The notes under the pieces were generated by a model. The model did not search any database and was not told the origin of the DNA. It saw only the letters and a program-made list of their open reading frames with translations. From positions 1,116,001 through 1,180,000 of the forward strand of contig NZ_JADWPE010000003.1 in assembly GCF_017308985.1 (NCBI RefSeq): a stretch of 64,000 nucleotides of DNA, read 5' to 3'. The DNA comes from Lysobacter changpingensis. Lineage in GTDB: Bacteria; Pseudomonadota; Gammaproteobacteria; Xanthomonadales; Xanthomonadaceae. Of this stretch, positions 50,735 to 60,137 are shown one piece after another. A program made the position numbers and the translations under genes. The first letter of the stretch is position 1. Every line of letters begins with the position of its first letter.

Positions 50735-53038
50735 ATGTCCAACAGGAAGTTCGTCGTTTCGCCGCTCGCCGGCGCACTTGCACTCGCGGTGGCCGCGCCC
50801 GTCATGGCCGAGCCGGCGGGCGAGCCGGCCGATGCACGCAACCTCGACAAGATCGAGGTCCACGGCGAGTACGTCGAAAAGCCCTCCTCGGTGAAGTACA
50901 CCGAGCCGCTGCTCGACACGCCCCAGACCATCACCGTCGTCACGCGCGACGTGATGGACCAGCAGAACCTGATCGGCCTGCGCGACGTGCTCAGCACGCT
51001 GCCGGGCATCACCTTCGGCGCCGGCGAAGGCGGCGGTGGTTACGGCGACAGCATCACCCTGCGCGGCTTCAACGCGAACAGCGACATCACCACCGACGGC
51101 GTGCGCGACAGCGCGCAGTACTCGCGCACCGACAACTTCAACCTCGACGCGGTCGAACTGGTCAACGGCGCCAACTCGGTGTACTCGGGCGCGGGCTCGG
51201 TGGGCGGCAACATCAACCTGGTGAGCAAGACCGCGCGCAGCGGCGACTTCACCGTGCTGCAGGCCGGCGCCGGCACCGACAGCTTCGGCCGCCTCACGGT
51301 CGACAGCAATACCGACCTCGACAACGGCGCGGCCTTCCGCATCAACGCGATGGTCCACCAGAACGACGTGCCGGGCCGCGACTACGAGAACTTCGAACGC
51401 TGGGGCATCGCGCCCTCGGTCGCGTTCGGCCTGGACGGCGACACGCGCTTCACCGCGAGCTATTTCCACCAGAGCGACGACAACATCCCGCAATACGGCG
51501 TGCCGTACTACCCCGCGTTCGGCGGCGGGCTGCCGGGCGTCGATCCGGAAAACTACTACGGCTACCACAACATCGATCGCCAGAAGATCGACGTGGACAT
51601 GATCACCGGCGTGTTCGAGCACGATTTCAGCGAGAACACCACGCTGCGCAGCCTCGCCCGGTTCCAGCAGGTCGAACAGCTGAGCATCGTCGACCCGCCG
51701 CAGGGCACGTGGTGCCTGCCGGCCGGTTTCAACCCGTCCACCGGCCTTGCGTGCGACACGCCGGACACCTACCAGCCCAGCGGTCCGCGCGGCCTGAGCC
51801 GCGACACGAAGAACACGCTGGCGATCAGCCAGACGGATGTGGTCTCGCGCTTCGCCACCGGCTCGGTCGAGCATTCGCTGGTCGCCGGCGTGTCGTTCTC
51901 GCGCGAGGAATACGACCTCGACAGCGGCAACCTGTTCCGCACACCGGCCGGCGCGCCGGTGCCGCTGCCGCCGATGTCGGTGAGCGATCCGTTCTCGGTC
52001 TACACCGGCCCGATCAACTACCTGCGCGCGAGCATCGCCGAAGGTTCGCTCGACAACCAGGCGATCTACGCCTTCGACACGCTCGAATTCAACGATCGCT
52101 GGATGCTGAACCTCGGCGCGCGTTACGAGCACAACGAAGGCGAAACGGTCACCACCACCTTCAACACCGTCGCCGGCAGTCCGGAACTCGGCCAGCCCAC
52201 CGCGTACACGGTCGCGCGCAACTCCGACGACCTGTTCTCGTACCGCGCCGGCCTGATCTTCAAGCCGGCGCAGAACGCGAGCCTGTACCTGGCCTATTCG
52301 AACAGCAAGACGCCGTCGAAGGCCTCGGTGAACGGCTCGTGCACCGCGACCAGCACCACCGGCACGGCGAACTGCAACGTCGATCCGGAAACGGCGGTGA
52401 ACGTCGAGCTCGGCGCGAAGTGGGACATCAACAACCGCCTGGCGCTGACCGCGGCGGTGTTCCGCAACGAGCGCGAGGAATACAAGGTCGCCGATCCGGG
52501 CAATCCGGAGAACCCCAGCGGCGAACAGCAGCTCGACGGCACCGCGCGCGTGGACGGCGTCGCGCTCGGCGCGGCCGGGCGCATCACCGATGCGTGGTCG
52601 ATCTTCGCCAACGTGACGTGGCTGGACAGCGAAGTGATCCAGGGCGTGTCCGACTTCTGCAAGGCGAATCCGGGCGGGGCGTGCAACAACACGCCGGAGA
52701 ATCCGGACCCGCTCGCCGGCCTGCCGATCAGCGGCACGCCGGAGCGCTCGGGCAGCCTGTGGACGACCTACGACCTGGCCCAGTGGACGTTCGGCTACGG
52801 CCTGACCTACGTGGGCAGCTACGACGTCTACACCGGCAACGGCGCGAACATCGCCGAAGCCAAGGGCTACACGGCGCACCGCGCGATGGTGGGTTTCGAC
52901 GTCAACGAACGCCTCGCCTTCCAGCTCAACGTCAACAACCTGTTCGACAAGACCTACTACACGCGCATCCGCAACAACGGCTGGGCGACGCCGGGCGAGG
53001 CGCGACAGGTGGTGTTGTCGGCGGTGTACAGGTTCTAA
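50735..53038 (+). CDS. TonB-dependent siderophore receptor (catecholate type, Fiu-like)
   Basis: A 767-residue outer-membrane receptor with a signal peptide (1-25), a TonB-box-like DKIEVHG, a plug domain with [47 protein letters not shown] and a 22-strand barrel. The barrel ends in the aromatic SAVYRF. Its opening and plug resemble Fiu/CfrA-type receptors. The ligand cannot be told exactly. A Fur box lies upstream and piuC follows, which is the classical neighbour. Confidence 0.94.
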   Translation: MSNRKFVVSPLAGALALAVAAPVMAEPAGEPADARNLDKIEVHGEYVEKPSSVKYTEPLLDTPQTITVVTRDVMDQQNLIGLRDVLSTLPGITFGAGEGGGGYGDSITLRGFNANSDITTDGVRDSAQYSRTDNFNLDAVELVNGANSVYSGAGSVGGNINLVSKTARSGDFTVLQAGAGTDSFGRLTVDSNTDLDNGAAFRINAMVHQNDVPGRDYENFERWGIAPSVAFGLDGDTRFTASYFHQSDDNIPQYGVPYYPAFGGGLPGVDPENYYGYHNIDRQKIDVDMITGVFEHDFSENTTLRSLARFQQVEQLSIVDPPQGTWCLPAGFNPSTGLACDTPDTYQPSGPRGLSRDTKNTLAISQTDVVSRFATGSVEHSLVAGVSFSREEYDLDSGNLFRTPAGAPVPLPPMSVSDPFSVYTGPINYLRASIAEGSLDNQAIYAFDTLEFNDRWMLNLGARYEHNEGETVTTTFNTVAGSPELGQPTAYTVARNSDDLFSYRAGLIFKPAQNASLYLAYSNSKTPSKASVNGSCTATSTTGTANCNVDPETAVNVELGAKWDINNRLALTAAVFRNEREEYKVADPGNPENPSGEQQLDGTARVDGVALGAAGRITDAWSIFANVTWLDSEVIQGVSDFCKANPGGACNNTPENPDPLAGLPISGTPERSGSLWTTYDLAQWTFGYGLTYVGSYDVYTGNGANIAEAKGYTAHRAMVGFDVNERLAFQLNVNNLFDKTYYTRIRNNGWATPGEARQVVLSAVYRF

Positions 53039-53099
53039 TCGCGGTCCATCCAGGCAACGCGACGCCCGGCTGCCGGGCGATCGCATCGAAGGAACCCAG

Positions 53100-53786
53100 A
53101 TGCTGCTCCAGGTCCCGCAAGTCCTCAGCGCCGAACAGGTCGCGCATTGCCGCGACCGCCTGCGGCAGGCCGGCTGGGCCGACGGTCGCATCACCGCCGG
53201 CCATCAGTCGGCGATGGCGAAGGACAACGCGCAGCTGCCGGAGAACGATCCGGCGGTGCGCGAACTCGGCGGGCTGATCCTCGATGCGCTCGCGCGCAAC
53301 ACGACGTTCTTCTCGGCCGCGCTGCCGCAGCGCATCTATCCGCCGTTGTTCAATCGCTACAGCGACGGGCAGTCGTTCGGCTTCCACGTCGACAACGCGA
53401 TCCGCTACGACCGCAGCCGCGGCGGCGCGGATCCGGTGCGCACCGATCTTTCCGCGACGCTGTTCCTCAGCGCGCCGGAGGAATACGACGGCGGCGAGCT
53501 GATCATCGAGGACACCTTTGGAGTGCAGCGTGTGAAGCTGCAGGCCGGCGACATGGTGCTCTACCCCGGCACGAGCCTGCACAAGGTCACGCCGGTGACG
53601 CGCGGCGAACGTATCGCGTCGTTCTTCTGGATCCAGAGCCTGCTGCGCGAGGATGCGCAGCGCCGGCTGATGTTCGAGCTGGACGTGTCGATCCGCCGGC
53701 TCACGCAGGACGTGCCGGAACATCCCTCGCTCGTGCAGCTCACGGGCATCTACCACAACCTGCTTCGACGCTGGGCCGAGCCGTGA
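53100..53786 (+). CDS. piuC: PiuC/YbiX Fe(II)/2-oxoglutarate-dependent dioxygenase
   Basis: A 228-residue PKHD-type hydroxylase with the iron ligands H96 and D98 (FHVDNA) and H161 (SLHKV), and the 2-oxoglutarate arginine R171 (TRGER). In other bacteria the gene follows a catecholate siderophore receptor and is thought to modify or degrade siderophore. ATG 53100 has GGAACCC upstream. It fits the iron operon. Confidence 0.94.
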   Translation: MLLQVPQVLSAEQVAHCRDRLRQAGWADGRITAGHQSAMAKDNAQLPENDPAVRELGGLILDALARNTTFFSAALPQRIYPPLFNRYSDGQSFGFHVDNAIRYDRSRGGADPVRTDLSATLFLSAPEEYDGGELIIEDTFGVQRVKLQAGDMVLYPGTSLHKVTPVTRGERIASFFWIQSLLREDAQRRLMFELDVSIRRLTQDVPEHPSLVQLTGIYHNLLRRWAEP

Positions 53787-53796
53787 GTCGCGCGCG

Positions 53797-54441
53797 ATGA
53801 ACCGCATGCCCGCCACGCCGGACATCGCCGCGCAGCAGCAGCGTCGCGGCTTCTGGCTGCGCACGCTGCATTCCTGGCACTGGATCAGTTCGGCGATCTG
53901 CCTGGTCGGCATGCTGCTGTTCGCCATCACCGGCATCACGCTCAATCATTCGGCGGCGATCGAAGCCCAACCGGAAACGCTCACGCGCAAGGTCGAGATG
54001 CCCGCCTCCGTGCTGCGCGCGCTCGGCACGCGCGAGGACGGCAACGCACCGCTGCCCGCCACCGTGAGCGACTGGCTTGGCGACGTACTGCCCGTGTCGA
54101 TCGGCACGCAGGAAGCGGAGTGGTCCGAGGACGAGGTGTACCTCGCGTTGCCGCGCCCTGGCGGCGACGCGTGGCTGAGCATCGATCGTGCAAGCGGCGC
54201 GGTGGAATACGAGCGCACCACGCGCGGCGCCATCGCCTATCTGAACGATCTCCACAAGGGCCGCAATGCGGGCGCGGCATGGCGCTGGTTCATCGACGTG
54301 TTCGCGCTGGCGTGCCTGGTGTTCTGCATCACCGGCCTGTTCCTGTTGCAGATGCACGCGCGGCAGCGGCGCATGACCTGGCCGTACGTCGCGCTGGGGC
54401 TCGCGTTGCCGCTGCTGCTTGCGCTGCTTTTCATCCACTGA
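53797..54441 (+). CDS. PepSY-associated transmembrane protein
   Basis: A 214-residue protein. The first membrane segment (about 28-50, [20 protein letters not shown]) contains the histidine-rich HSWHWISS and LNHSA pair typical of PepSY-TM reductases. A soluble periplasmic loop covers 55-145. Two further helices follow (about 165-190 and 195-213). Such proteins transfer electrons, or help a ferrisiderophore reductase. It begins ten bases after piuC, in the same operon. Confidence 0.85.
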   Translation: MNRMPATPDIAAQQQRRGFWLRTLHSWHWISSAICLVGMLLFAITGITLNHSAAIEAQPETLTRKVEMPASVLRALGTREDGNAPLPATVSDWLGDVLPVSIGTQEAEWSEDEVYLALPRPGGDAWLSIDRASGAVEYERTTRGAIAYLNDLHKGRNAGAAWRWFIDVFALACLVFCITGLFLLQMHARQRRMTWPYVALGLALPLLLALLFIH

Positions 54442-54467
54442 CGAACCTGTCCAAGAAGGGAGTTTCC

Positions 54468-54977
54468 ATGCGCGTCCAACTGACCATCGCGTTGAGCGGG
54501 CTGCTCGCGCTGCCGGCGTACTCGGCGGAGATCGACGTGAGCGTGCAGATCCCGCAGCTCAACGTCGCCGAGTACCACCGCCCGTACGTGGCGATCTGGG
54601 TGGAAGGCGCGGACCAGAAGGCGCTCGCCAACCTGGCGGTGTGGTACCAGCAAAAATCCACCGCCGAAGGCCACGGCACCAAGTGGTTGCCCGACCTTCG
54701 CCAGTGGTGGCGGCGCAGCGGACGCACGCTGAAGGTGCCGGTGGACGGCGTGACCGGCCCGACGCGTCCCGTCGGCACGCATGCGCTCAGGTTCGACGCG
54801 AAGCATCCGGAACTGGCCGAGCTGCCGCCGGGCGACTACACGCTGGTGGTCGAAGCCGTGCGCGAAGTCGGCGGTCGCGAGCTGGTGAAGGTGCCGCTCA
54901 AGTGGGGCGGCGCGGCCGGCGGCAAGGCGCAGGGAACGAGCGAGCTGGGACTGGTGACGGTCGCCAGCAAGCCCTGA
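54468..54977 (+). CDS. Exported DUF2271 protein
   Basis: A 169-residue periplasmic protein. It has a signal peptide (residues 1-20), then a beta-rich domain with [15 protein letters not shown] (about 36-50) and [12 protein letters not shown]. Near the C-terminus [19 protein letters not shown] is typical of the DUF2271 family. It is commonly encoded next to PepSY and ApbE genes in iron-related operons. It has no obvious cofactor motif. The start at ATG 54468 follows gaaggga. Confidence 0.85.
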   Translation: MRVQLTIALSGLLALPAYSAEIDVSVQIPQLNVAEYHRPYVAIWVEGADQKALANLAVWYQQKSTAEGHGTKWLPDLRQWWRRSGRTLKVPVDGVTGPTRPVGTHALRFDAKHPELAELPPGDYTLVVEAVREVGGRELVKVPLKWGGAAGGKAQGTSELGLVTVASKP

Positions 54978-55048
54978 ATCGCGATCCTGCGCACGAACGC
55001 CAGCCGGAACGCAGACACCACTTCGATACACGCAAACAGGAGCATGCC

Positions 55049-55858
55049 GTGAACAAGATCCCCAAGCTCGCCGCGCTCGCGCTGGCCCTCACCCTTCCCT
55101 TCGCCGCGCAGGCGCACAAGGCGTGGCTGCAGCCCTCGCAGACCGTGCTGGCCGGCAACAATCCGTGGGTGACGGTGGATGCGGCGGTGTCGAACGACCT
55201 GTTCTACTTCAACCATGTCCCGCTGAAGACCGACAACCTCACCATCACCGCGCCCGACGGCAGCGTGGTGGCCGCGCAGAATGCCGCCACGGGCAAGTAC
55301 CGTTCGGTGTTCGACGTCGAACTGAAACAGACCGGCACCTATCGCATCGGCGTGGTGAACGATTACGTCACCGGCAGCTGGGAAGAGAACGGCAAGCCCA
55401 GGCGCTGGCGCGGCACCGAGGCGACCTTCGCCACGGAAGTGCCGAAGAACGCGAAGAACCTGCAGGTCGGCCAGTCGGTGAGCCGCGTGGAAACCTTCGT
55501 CACCAACGGTTCGCCCAACGAAACCGCGCTGAAGCCGAGCGGCGTCGGCCTGGAACTGGTGCCGGTGACGCATCCCAACGATCTGTTCGCGGGCGAGGAA
55601 GCGACGTTCCGTTTCCAGATCGACGGCAAGCCGGCGGCGAACCTCGAGGTGGAGATCGTTCGCGGCGGCACGCGTTATCGCAACGCGCAGGACGAGATCA
55701 AGGTGAAGACCGGTGCCGACGGCGAGTTCCGCGTGACCTGGCCGGAAGCGGGCATGTACTGGGTCGAAACGACGTCGCAGGACGGCAAGACCACGGTGCG
55801 GCAGGCCAAGCAGCGACGCCTGGGCTATGTCGCCACGCTGGAAGTGCTGCCGCAGTAA
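55049..55858 (+). CDS. Exported DUF4198 protein
   Basis: A 269-residue periplasmic protein with a signal peptide ending near AQAH and an N-terminal histidine (HKAWLQPSQ) exposed after cleavage. Its beta-sandwich domains fit DUF4198, a family often linked to nickel, cobalt or iron transport. GTG 55049 has AGGAGC eight bases upstream. The N-terminal histidine could take part in metal binding, which is inference. Confidence 0.85.
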   Translation: MNKIPKLAALALALTLPFAAQAHKAWLQPSQTVLAGNNPWVTVDAAVSNDLFYFNHVPLKTDNLTITAPDGSVVAAQNAATGKYRSVFDVELKQTGTYRIGVVNDYVTGSWEENGKPRRWRGTEATFATEVPKNAKNLQVGQSVSRVETFVTNGSPNETALKPSGVGLELVPVTHPNDLFAGEEATFRFQIDGKPAANLEVEIVRGGTRYRNAQDEIKVKTGADGEFRVTWPEAGMYWVETTSQDGKTTVRQAKQRRLGYVATLEVLPQ

Positions 55859-55868
55859 TCGCGCTTCC

Positions 55869-56858
55869 GTGAACACTTTCGTTGTCGCAGCGCAGCCCGC
55901 GCGCGCCGTCGATGTCCTCGGCGGCGCGACGATGGGCACGACGTGGTCGGTGAAGCTCGTCGCGCCACGCGGCGCCGATCTGCATGCACTGCATGCGGGC
56001 ATCCAGGCGCGGCTCGACGACGTCGTCGCGCAGATGAGCAACTGGGACGCGGGCTCCGACCTGAGCCGCTACAACGCGTCGGACGCGGGCTCGTGGCATG
56101 CGTTGCGCGCGGACTTCTTCGCGGTGCTGTCGTGCGCGCTCGACATCGCCCATGCCAGCGGCGGCGCGTTCGATCCGACCGTCGGCCCGCTGGTGGACGG
56201 CTGGGGCTTCGGGCCATCGGGCACGTCCGTCGAATGCTTCTCTCCCGATGTCGCGCGTACGCAGGTGCAATGGCGACGCGTGGTGCTCGATCGCGCTGCG
56301 CGTCGCGTGCTGCAACCGGGCGGAACGCGGCTGGATCTTTGCGCGATCGCGAAGGGATTCGCTGTCGATGCCGTCGCCGCACAGCTGCGCGCGCTGGGTG
56401 TCGAAGCGGCGCTTGTGGAAGTGGGCGGCGAGCTGTACGGCTACGGCCGAAAGCCGGATGACACGCCGTGGCGGGTGATCGTCGAAGGCTGGCAGGGCGA
56501 CGAGAGCGATGCATCCGAACCGCGCGTGCTCGCGCTCGATGGCCTCGCGGTGGCGACGTCCGGCGATCGCTGGCACCGGCGCGAACACGAGGGTCGCGGC
56601 ATCAGCCATACGATCGATCCACGCAGCGGGCGTCCCGCACTCGATGCGCCTGTCGCCGTGACCGTCGCCGCCGACGACGCGATGCGCGCCGATGCGTGGG
56701 CGACGGGGCTCACGGTGCTGGGAACGCGCGAAGGATTGCAGGTCGCACGGGCGAACGGACTGGCGGCGCGATTCGTCGATGTCGATGGGGTCCGCGTCGA
56801 GGAACGCATGACGTCTGCGTTCGAAGCGCTGTTGCAGGCAGGAGTGGGGCTGGCTTGA
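55869..56858 (+). CDS. apbE: ApbE-type FAD:protein FMN transferase
   Basis: A 329-residue enzyme with the family blocks GATMGTTWSVKL (residues 19-30), GGAFDPTVGPLVDGWGFG, AIAKGFAVDAVA, VEVGGELYGYG and HTIDPRSGRP. It attaches FMN to a threonine in target proteins. The predicted start (GTG 55869) gives no signal peptide or lipobox, unlike most ApbE proteins, so it may act in the cytosol unless the true start is missed. No FMN_bind target domain is visible in the window. Confidence 0.9.
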   Translation: MNTFVVAAQPARAVDVLGGATMGTTWSVKLVAPRGADLHALHAGIQARLDDVVAQMSNWDAGSDLSRYNASDAGSWHALRADFFAVLSCALDIAHASGGAFDPTVGPLVDGWGFGPSGTSVECFSPDVARTQVQWRRVVLDRAARRVLQPGGTRLDLCAIAKGFAVDAVAAQLRALGVEAALVEVGGELYGYGRKPDDTPWRVIVEGWQGDESDASEPRVLALDGLAVATSGDRWHRREHEGRGISHTIDPRSGRPALDAPVAVTVAADDAMRADAWATGLTVLGTREGLQVARANGLAARFVDVDGVRVEERMTSAFEALLQAGVGLA

Positions 56859-58483
56859 ACGGCAACGGCTCGCTTCGTGTCTGGTTCGGCAACGGCGTCG
56901 TGCTGTCGCTGCTGCTCGCGTTGGCGGTCGCGTTCGGGCGCTGGCAGGCGGAACCGTGGTGGGTCGCTTCGCCACGCGCGGGCGGCTGGGTGCTTGCGGT
57001 GGTGGTCATGCTGGCGTTCGTCGGATTGTGCGCGGCAACGTGGCGACGGGCACGTCAGGATCGCGCCGACGCCGACGATGCCGACACGCCGGGCGACGAC
57101 GCGATGCTGCTCGCCTGGGCCAGCCAGACCGGCTTCGGCCAGCAGCTCGCCGAACACACCGCGCGGGCGTTGCGCGACGCGGGAACCGCGGTGCGCGTAC
57201 TGCCGCTGCATCGCGTCGACGCGGACGTGTTGCGCTCGCACCGGCGCGCGCTCTTCATCGCCAGCACCACGGGTGAAGGCGATCCGCCGGATCACGCGCT
57301 CGGATTCACGCGGCACGTGCTCGGCCAGCCGATGGCGCTCGCCGGATTGCAGTACGCGGTGCTCGCGCTGGGCGATCACGCATACGAACGTTTCTGCGGA
57401 TTCGGCCGTCGCCTCGACCAGTGGCTGCATCACAACGGTGCGCAGCCGATGTTCGACCGCATCGACGTGGACGCCGGCGACGCGGGTGCGCTGCGCCACT
57501 GGCAGCACCGCCTCGGCCAGCTGGCGGGCCACACCGCCTTCGCAGACTGGAGCGCGCCGCAGTACCGTCCGTGGCGTTTGCGGGAACGGCGCTGGCTCAA
57601 CCCGGGGAGCGTCGGCGGCCCCGCATATCACGTGGCGCTCGTTCCGGTGGATGCGCGCGATCTGCAATGGCAGGCGGGGGACATCGCCGAGATCGGGCCG
57701 CGCCATGCGCCGTCGGCGGTGATGGGATGGCTGGCCGCGTCCGGTCACGACGTAACGGCGCAAGTGGAGCACGCCGGCGAGACCGTCGAACTGGCGACGC
57801 TGTTGCAGCGCTCGCGCCTGCCGGAGCCGGACAGCGCGCGCGGCCAGTCGGCGCAAGCCATCGCCAATGCGCTGCAGCCCCTGCCGCATCGTGAATACTC
57901 CATCGCATCGCTGCCGGAGGACGGCTCGCTGCAGTTGCTCGTTCGCCAGATGCGCCATCCCGATGGTCGGCTGGGCAGTGGCAGCGGCTGGCTGACGGCG
58001 CATGCGGACGTCGGCACGACCCTCGACCTGCGCATCCGCCGCAACCTCGCGTTCCATCCGCCACAGGACGATCGGCCGATGATCCTCGTCGGCAATGGCA
58101 CCGGCCTCGCCGGACTGCGCGCGCACCTGAAGGCGCGGCACGCGCAGGGTCATCGGCGCAACTGGCTGGTGTTCGGCGAACGGCAGCGCGAGCACGATTT
58201 CCACCATCAGGGTGAGATCGAAAGCTGGCTCCGCGACGGCCACCTGCAACACCTCGACCTCGCCTTCTCCCGCGACGGCACGCAGCGCGTGTACGTGCAG
58301 GACGTGCTGCGCGCGCGAGCCGGCCGACTTCGCGCGTGGATCGACCACGGCGCCGCCGTCTACGTCTGCGGCAGCCTGGAGGGCATGGCGCCAGCGGTGG
58401 ATGCGGTGTTGCGTGACCTGGTTGGTTTGGATGCGCTGGAAGCGATGGCGGCCGACGGGCGATATCGCCGGGATGTTTACTGA
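56855..58483 (+). CDS. Membrane-anchored flavodoxin/FNR reductase (CysJ-like)
   Basis: A 542-residue protein with a TTG start overlapping the apbE stop (TTGA). Two N-terminal membrane helices (about residues 13-28 and 44-62) precede a flavodoxin domain (WASQTGFGQQLAEHT, STTGEGDPP) and a ferredoxin-reductase domain with FAD-binding REYSIAS and NADP-binding VGNGTGLAGLRAHL. It is like the flavoprotein of sulfite reductase but tied to the membrane, with no hemoprotein partner nearby. In this operon it likely feeds electrons from NADPH for ferrisiderophore reduction. The TTG start is the least certain part. Confidence 0.82.
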   Translation: MNGNGSLRVWFGNGVVLSLLLALAVAFGRWQAEPWWVASPRAGGWVLAVVVMLAFVGLCAATWRRARQDRADADDADTPGDDAMLLAWASQTGFGQQLAEHTARALRDAGTAVRVLPLHRVDADVLRSHRRALFIASTTGEGDPPDHALGFTRHVLGQPMALAGLQYAVLALGDHAYERFCGFGRRLDQWLHHNGAQPMFDRIDVDAGDAGALRHWQHRLGQLAGHTAFADWSAPQYRPWRLRERRWLNPGSVGGPAYHVALVPVDARDLQWQAGDIAEIGPRHAPSAVMGWLAASGHDVTAQVEHAGETVELATLLQRSRLPEPDSARGQSAQAIANALQPLPHREYSIASLPEDGSLQLLVRQMRHPDGRLGSGSGWLTAHADVGTTLDLRIRRNLAFHPPQDDRPMILVGNGTGLAGLRAHLKARHAQGHRRNWLVFGERQREHDFHHQGEIESWLRDGHLQHLDLAFSRDGTQRVYVQDVLRARAGRLRAWIDHGAAVYVCGSLEGMAPAVDAVLRDLVGLDALEAMAADGRYRRDVY

Positions 58484-58539
58484 CGCGGCTGCTCCACCTG
58501 CACGTTACCGACGCGCTCTGGAGCACGCGCCGGAAGACG

Positions 58540-59124
58540 CTACGGACCCACCGGCTCGATCCGGATCAACAGCAACTCCCCGCCGCCGTCGAGCACATGC
58601 CGCAAACGCTCGCTTCCGGCTTCGAAGAACGCCGTGTCGCCGGCCGCCAGCGGCGGCAGTCCCGACTCGTCCGCGAACTCCGCCTGTCCCGCGATGAGGT
58701 GCGCCACCCATGTGGAGCCCGGCTCGGCGAACAGCACCATCGGGCCGACCAGCGGCCGATGCCACAACGCGGCACGTACGCGATCGCGACGCCACATCAG
58801 GTTGAAGTCGTGCGTCGGCCCGTCCAGCAGTTCGCCGGTCACCTTGCGTTCGCCGGCGAAGCGCAGGCGATCGTGAGGCGGATGCAGCTCATGCGCCTCG
58901 CCGTCGTCGAAGCGCAGGCGCACGCCGTTGCCGCTGAGCAGGACCAGTTCACGATCGATCCCCGGGAAGACGGAGAACTCCGAATCGCGCTCGATTTCCG
59001 CGATCGACAGCCGCCAGTCCCACGGCGCGTCCGCGGCGGCATCGGCGAGATGGCCGGCGTGGATCTCCCGCGTCCAGCCCAGTTGATTGCGCCAGCGTTC
59101 GCGGCGGTATTCGTTGGCGGGCAT
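58540..59124 (-). CDS. hutD: HutD family protein
   Basis: A 194-residue cupin-like protein of the HutD family. The opening MPANEYRRERWRNQLGWTREI corresponds to the family's IPAxEYRxxPWKNGGGxTREI; here the NGGG stretch reads NQLG. Later blocks RLSIAEIERDSEFSVFPGIDREL and LDGPTHDFNLMWRRDR are characteristic. HutD is often encoded with histidine-utilisation genes, but none is nearby. ATG 59124 is chosen over the in-frame ATG at 59157 because the family pattern begins there. Confidence 0.85.
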   Translation of the reverse strand: MPANEYRRERWRNQLGWTREIHAGHLADAAADAPWDWRLSIAEIERDSEFSVFPGIDRELVLLSGNGVRLRFDDGEAHELHPPHDRLRFAGERKVTGELLDGPTHDFNLMWRRDRVRAALWHRPLVGPMVLFAEPGSTWVAHLIAGQAEFADESGLPPLAAGDTAFFEAGSERLRHVLDGGGELLLIRIEPVGP

Positions 59125-59445
59125 TACCCGCGAACGGCTGCGTTGCTCGGGAGCCATGCGCCATGTCCGGAAAGTCGACGACGAACAGTCTAGCGAGACA
59201 ACGCGCCCACCATGCGGACGTCGTGCCACGCTTCCGTCTGCAAGCTGGTTCTGTCGTACGGTGCACCCCCACCCAACCGCAGCCATCGGGCACAGCCGAT
59301 GGCGTTCGTCGGGACGCGCCTGTGGCGCGCGAAACGTCCCGTCTCACCCCTGCACGCAGGGCGGAGCAAGAGCAGCGGATTTCGCGGATTGACGCGTCGC
59401 CGGCCCGGCGCGCCGGATCGCGCCGGGCCGGCTCGCGCCCCTCCC
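59125..59445. other. 321-bp gap with dispersed repeat
   Basis: The part from 59263 to 59361 is a ~100-bp repeat shared with 61841-61948. The rest shows no gene or clear promoter. Confidence 0.7.
59263..59361. repeat. Dispersed ~100-bp repeat, copy A
   Basis: caaccgcagccatcgggcacagccgatggcgttcgtcgggacgcg... followed by a tggcgcgc and cacccctgcacgcaggg hairpin. Most bases match copy B at 61841. Confidence 0.85.
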
Positions 59446-59838
59446 CTAGCGCTTGACGGCCGGTTTCGTCGCGTTCGCCGTGCCGGCGGGCGGTGCGGGT
59501 TTCGCCGCTGCGGCAGGGCCGACCGGCGGCGCGCCGCCGCCGCCGAGGACGATCCGGTCCTTGTTCTTCTCCACCGTTTTCAGGCCGATGCCCGGCACCT
59601 GCGCAAGCTGGTCGGTGCTGCGGAACGGCCCGTTGGTCTTGCGATACGCGACGATCGCCTCGGCCTTGCTCGGGCCGATGTTGACCAGCACGCGGTCCAG
59701 CGTGGCCGCATCGGCGGTGTTGACGTTGACGGTCTCGGCAGCCATCGCCGTCCCGGTGAGGGCCAGCGACAGCAGCAGGGTCCGGGCGAACATGGCGAAG
59801 GACCGGACGGCGAGCGCCTTGGTCTGGAAGGATTTCAT
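59446..59838 (-). CDS. comEA: ComEA-family helix-hairpin-helix DNA-binding protein
   Basis: A 130-residue exported protein with a signal region (ending near AMAAE), then the family's VNVNTADAATLDRVLVNIGPSKAEAIVAYRKTNGPF, and a second helix-hairpin-helix VPGIGLKTVEKNKDRI. The tail is Ala/Pro/Lys-rich and flexible. ComEA binds incoming DNA in the periplasm during competence. It is a standalone gene; no comEC is nearby. Confidence 0.9.
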   Translation of the reverse strand: MKSFQTKALAVRSFAMFARTLLLSLALTGTAMAAETVNVNTADAATLDRVLVNIGPSKAEAIVAYRKTNGPFRSTDQLAQVPGIGLKTVEKNKDRIVLGGGGAPPVGPAAAAKPAPPAGTANATKPAVKR

Positions 59839-60137
59839 TGAGCGACTCCTTGGGCCCGCATGGGGCCCCGACGTGGATGAAGGTTTTCCTGCGTGGTTCC
59901 TGCCCGCCGGCGCGGTGCGTGGCGGCAGGCACAGTCTCCCCAGCCGGGCCGATCCGCCCCATCGGGCGATTCGCCAGCGAAGGCAAAGAAGGCCCCGCGA
60001 CCGCGGGTAGGCGCGTTCCCAGCCGGTGTCGGAACACGCGGAGCGCGTGTCGGATCGTTCCGGGGCGACGGCGGCAGGTCCGGCGCAGTCGCACGTGGGC
60101 GTAAACTTGGCGTCCCCCGATACGAGGCGCAGCCGCC

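Noticed and set aside
53797-55858. Possible FMN-attachment (SGAT-like) motif in the PepSY, DUF2271 or DUF4198 proteins
   Set aside because: I looked for a D-x-x-S/T-G-A-S/T pattern in these proteins and did not find a convincing one.
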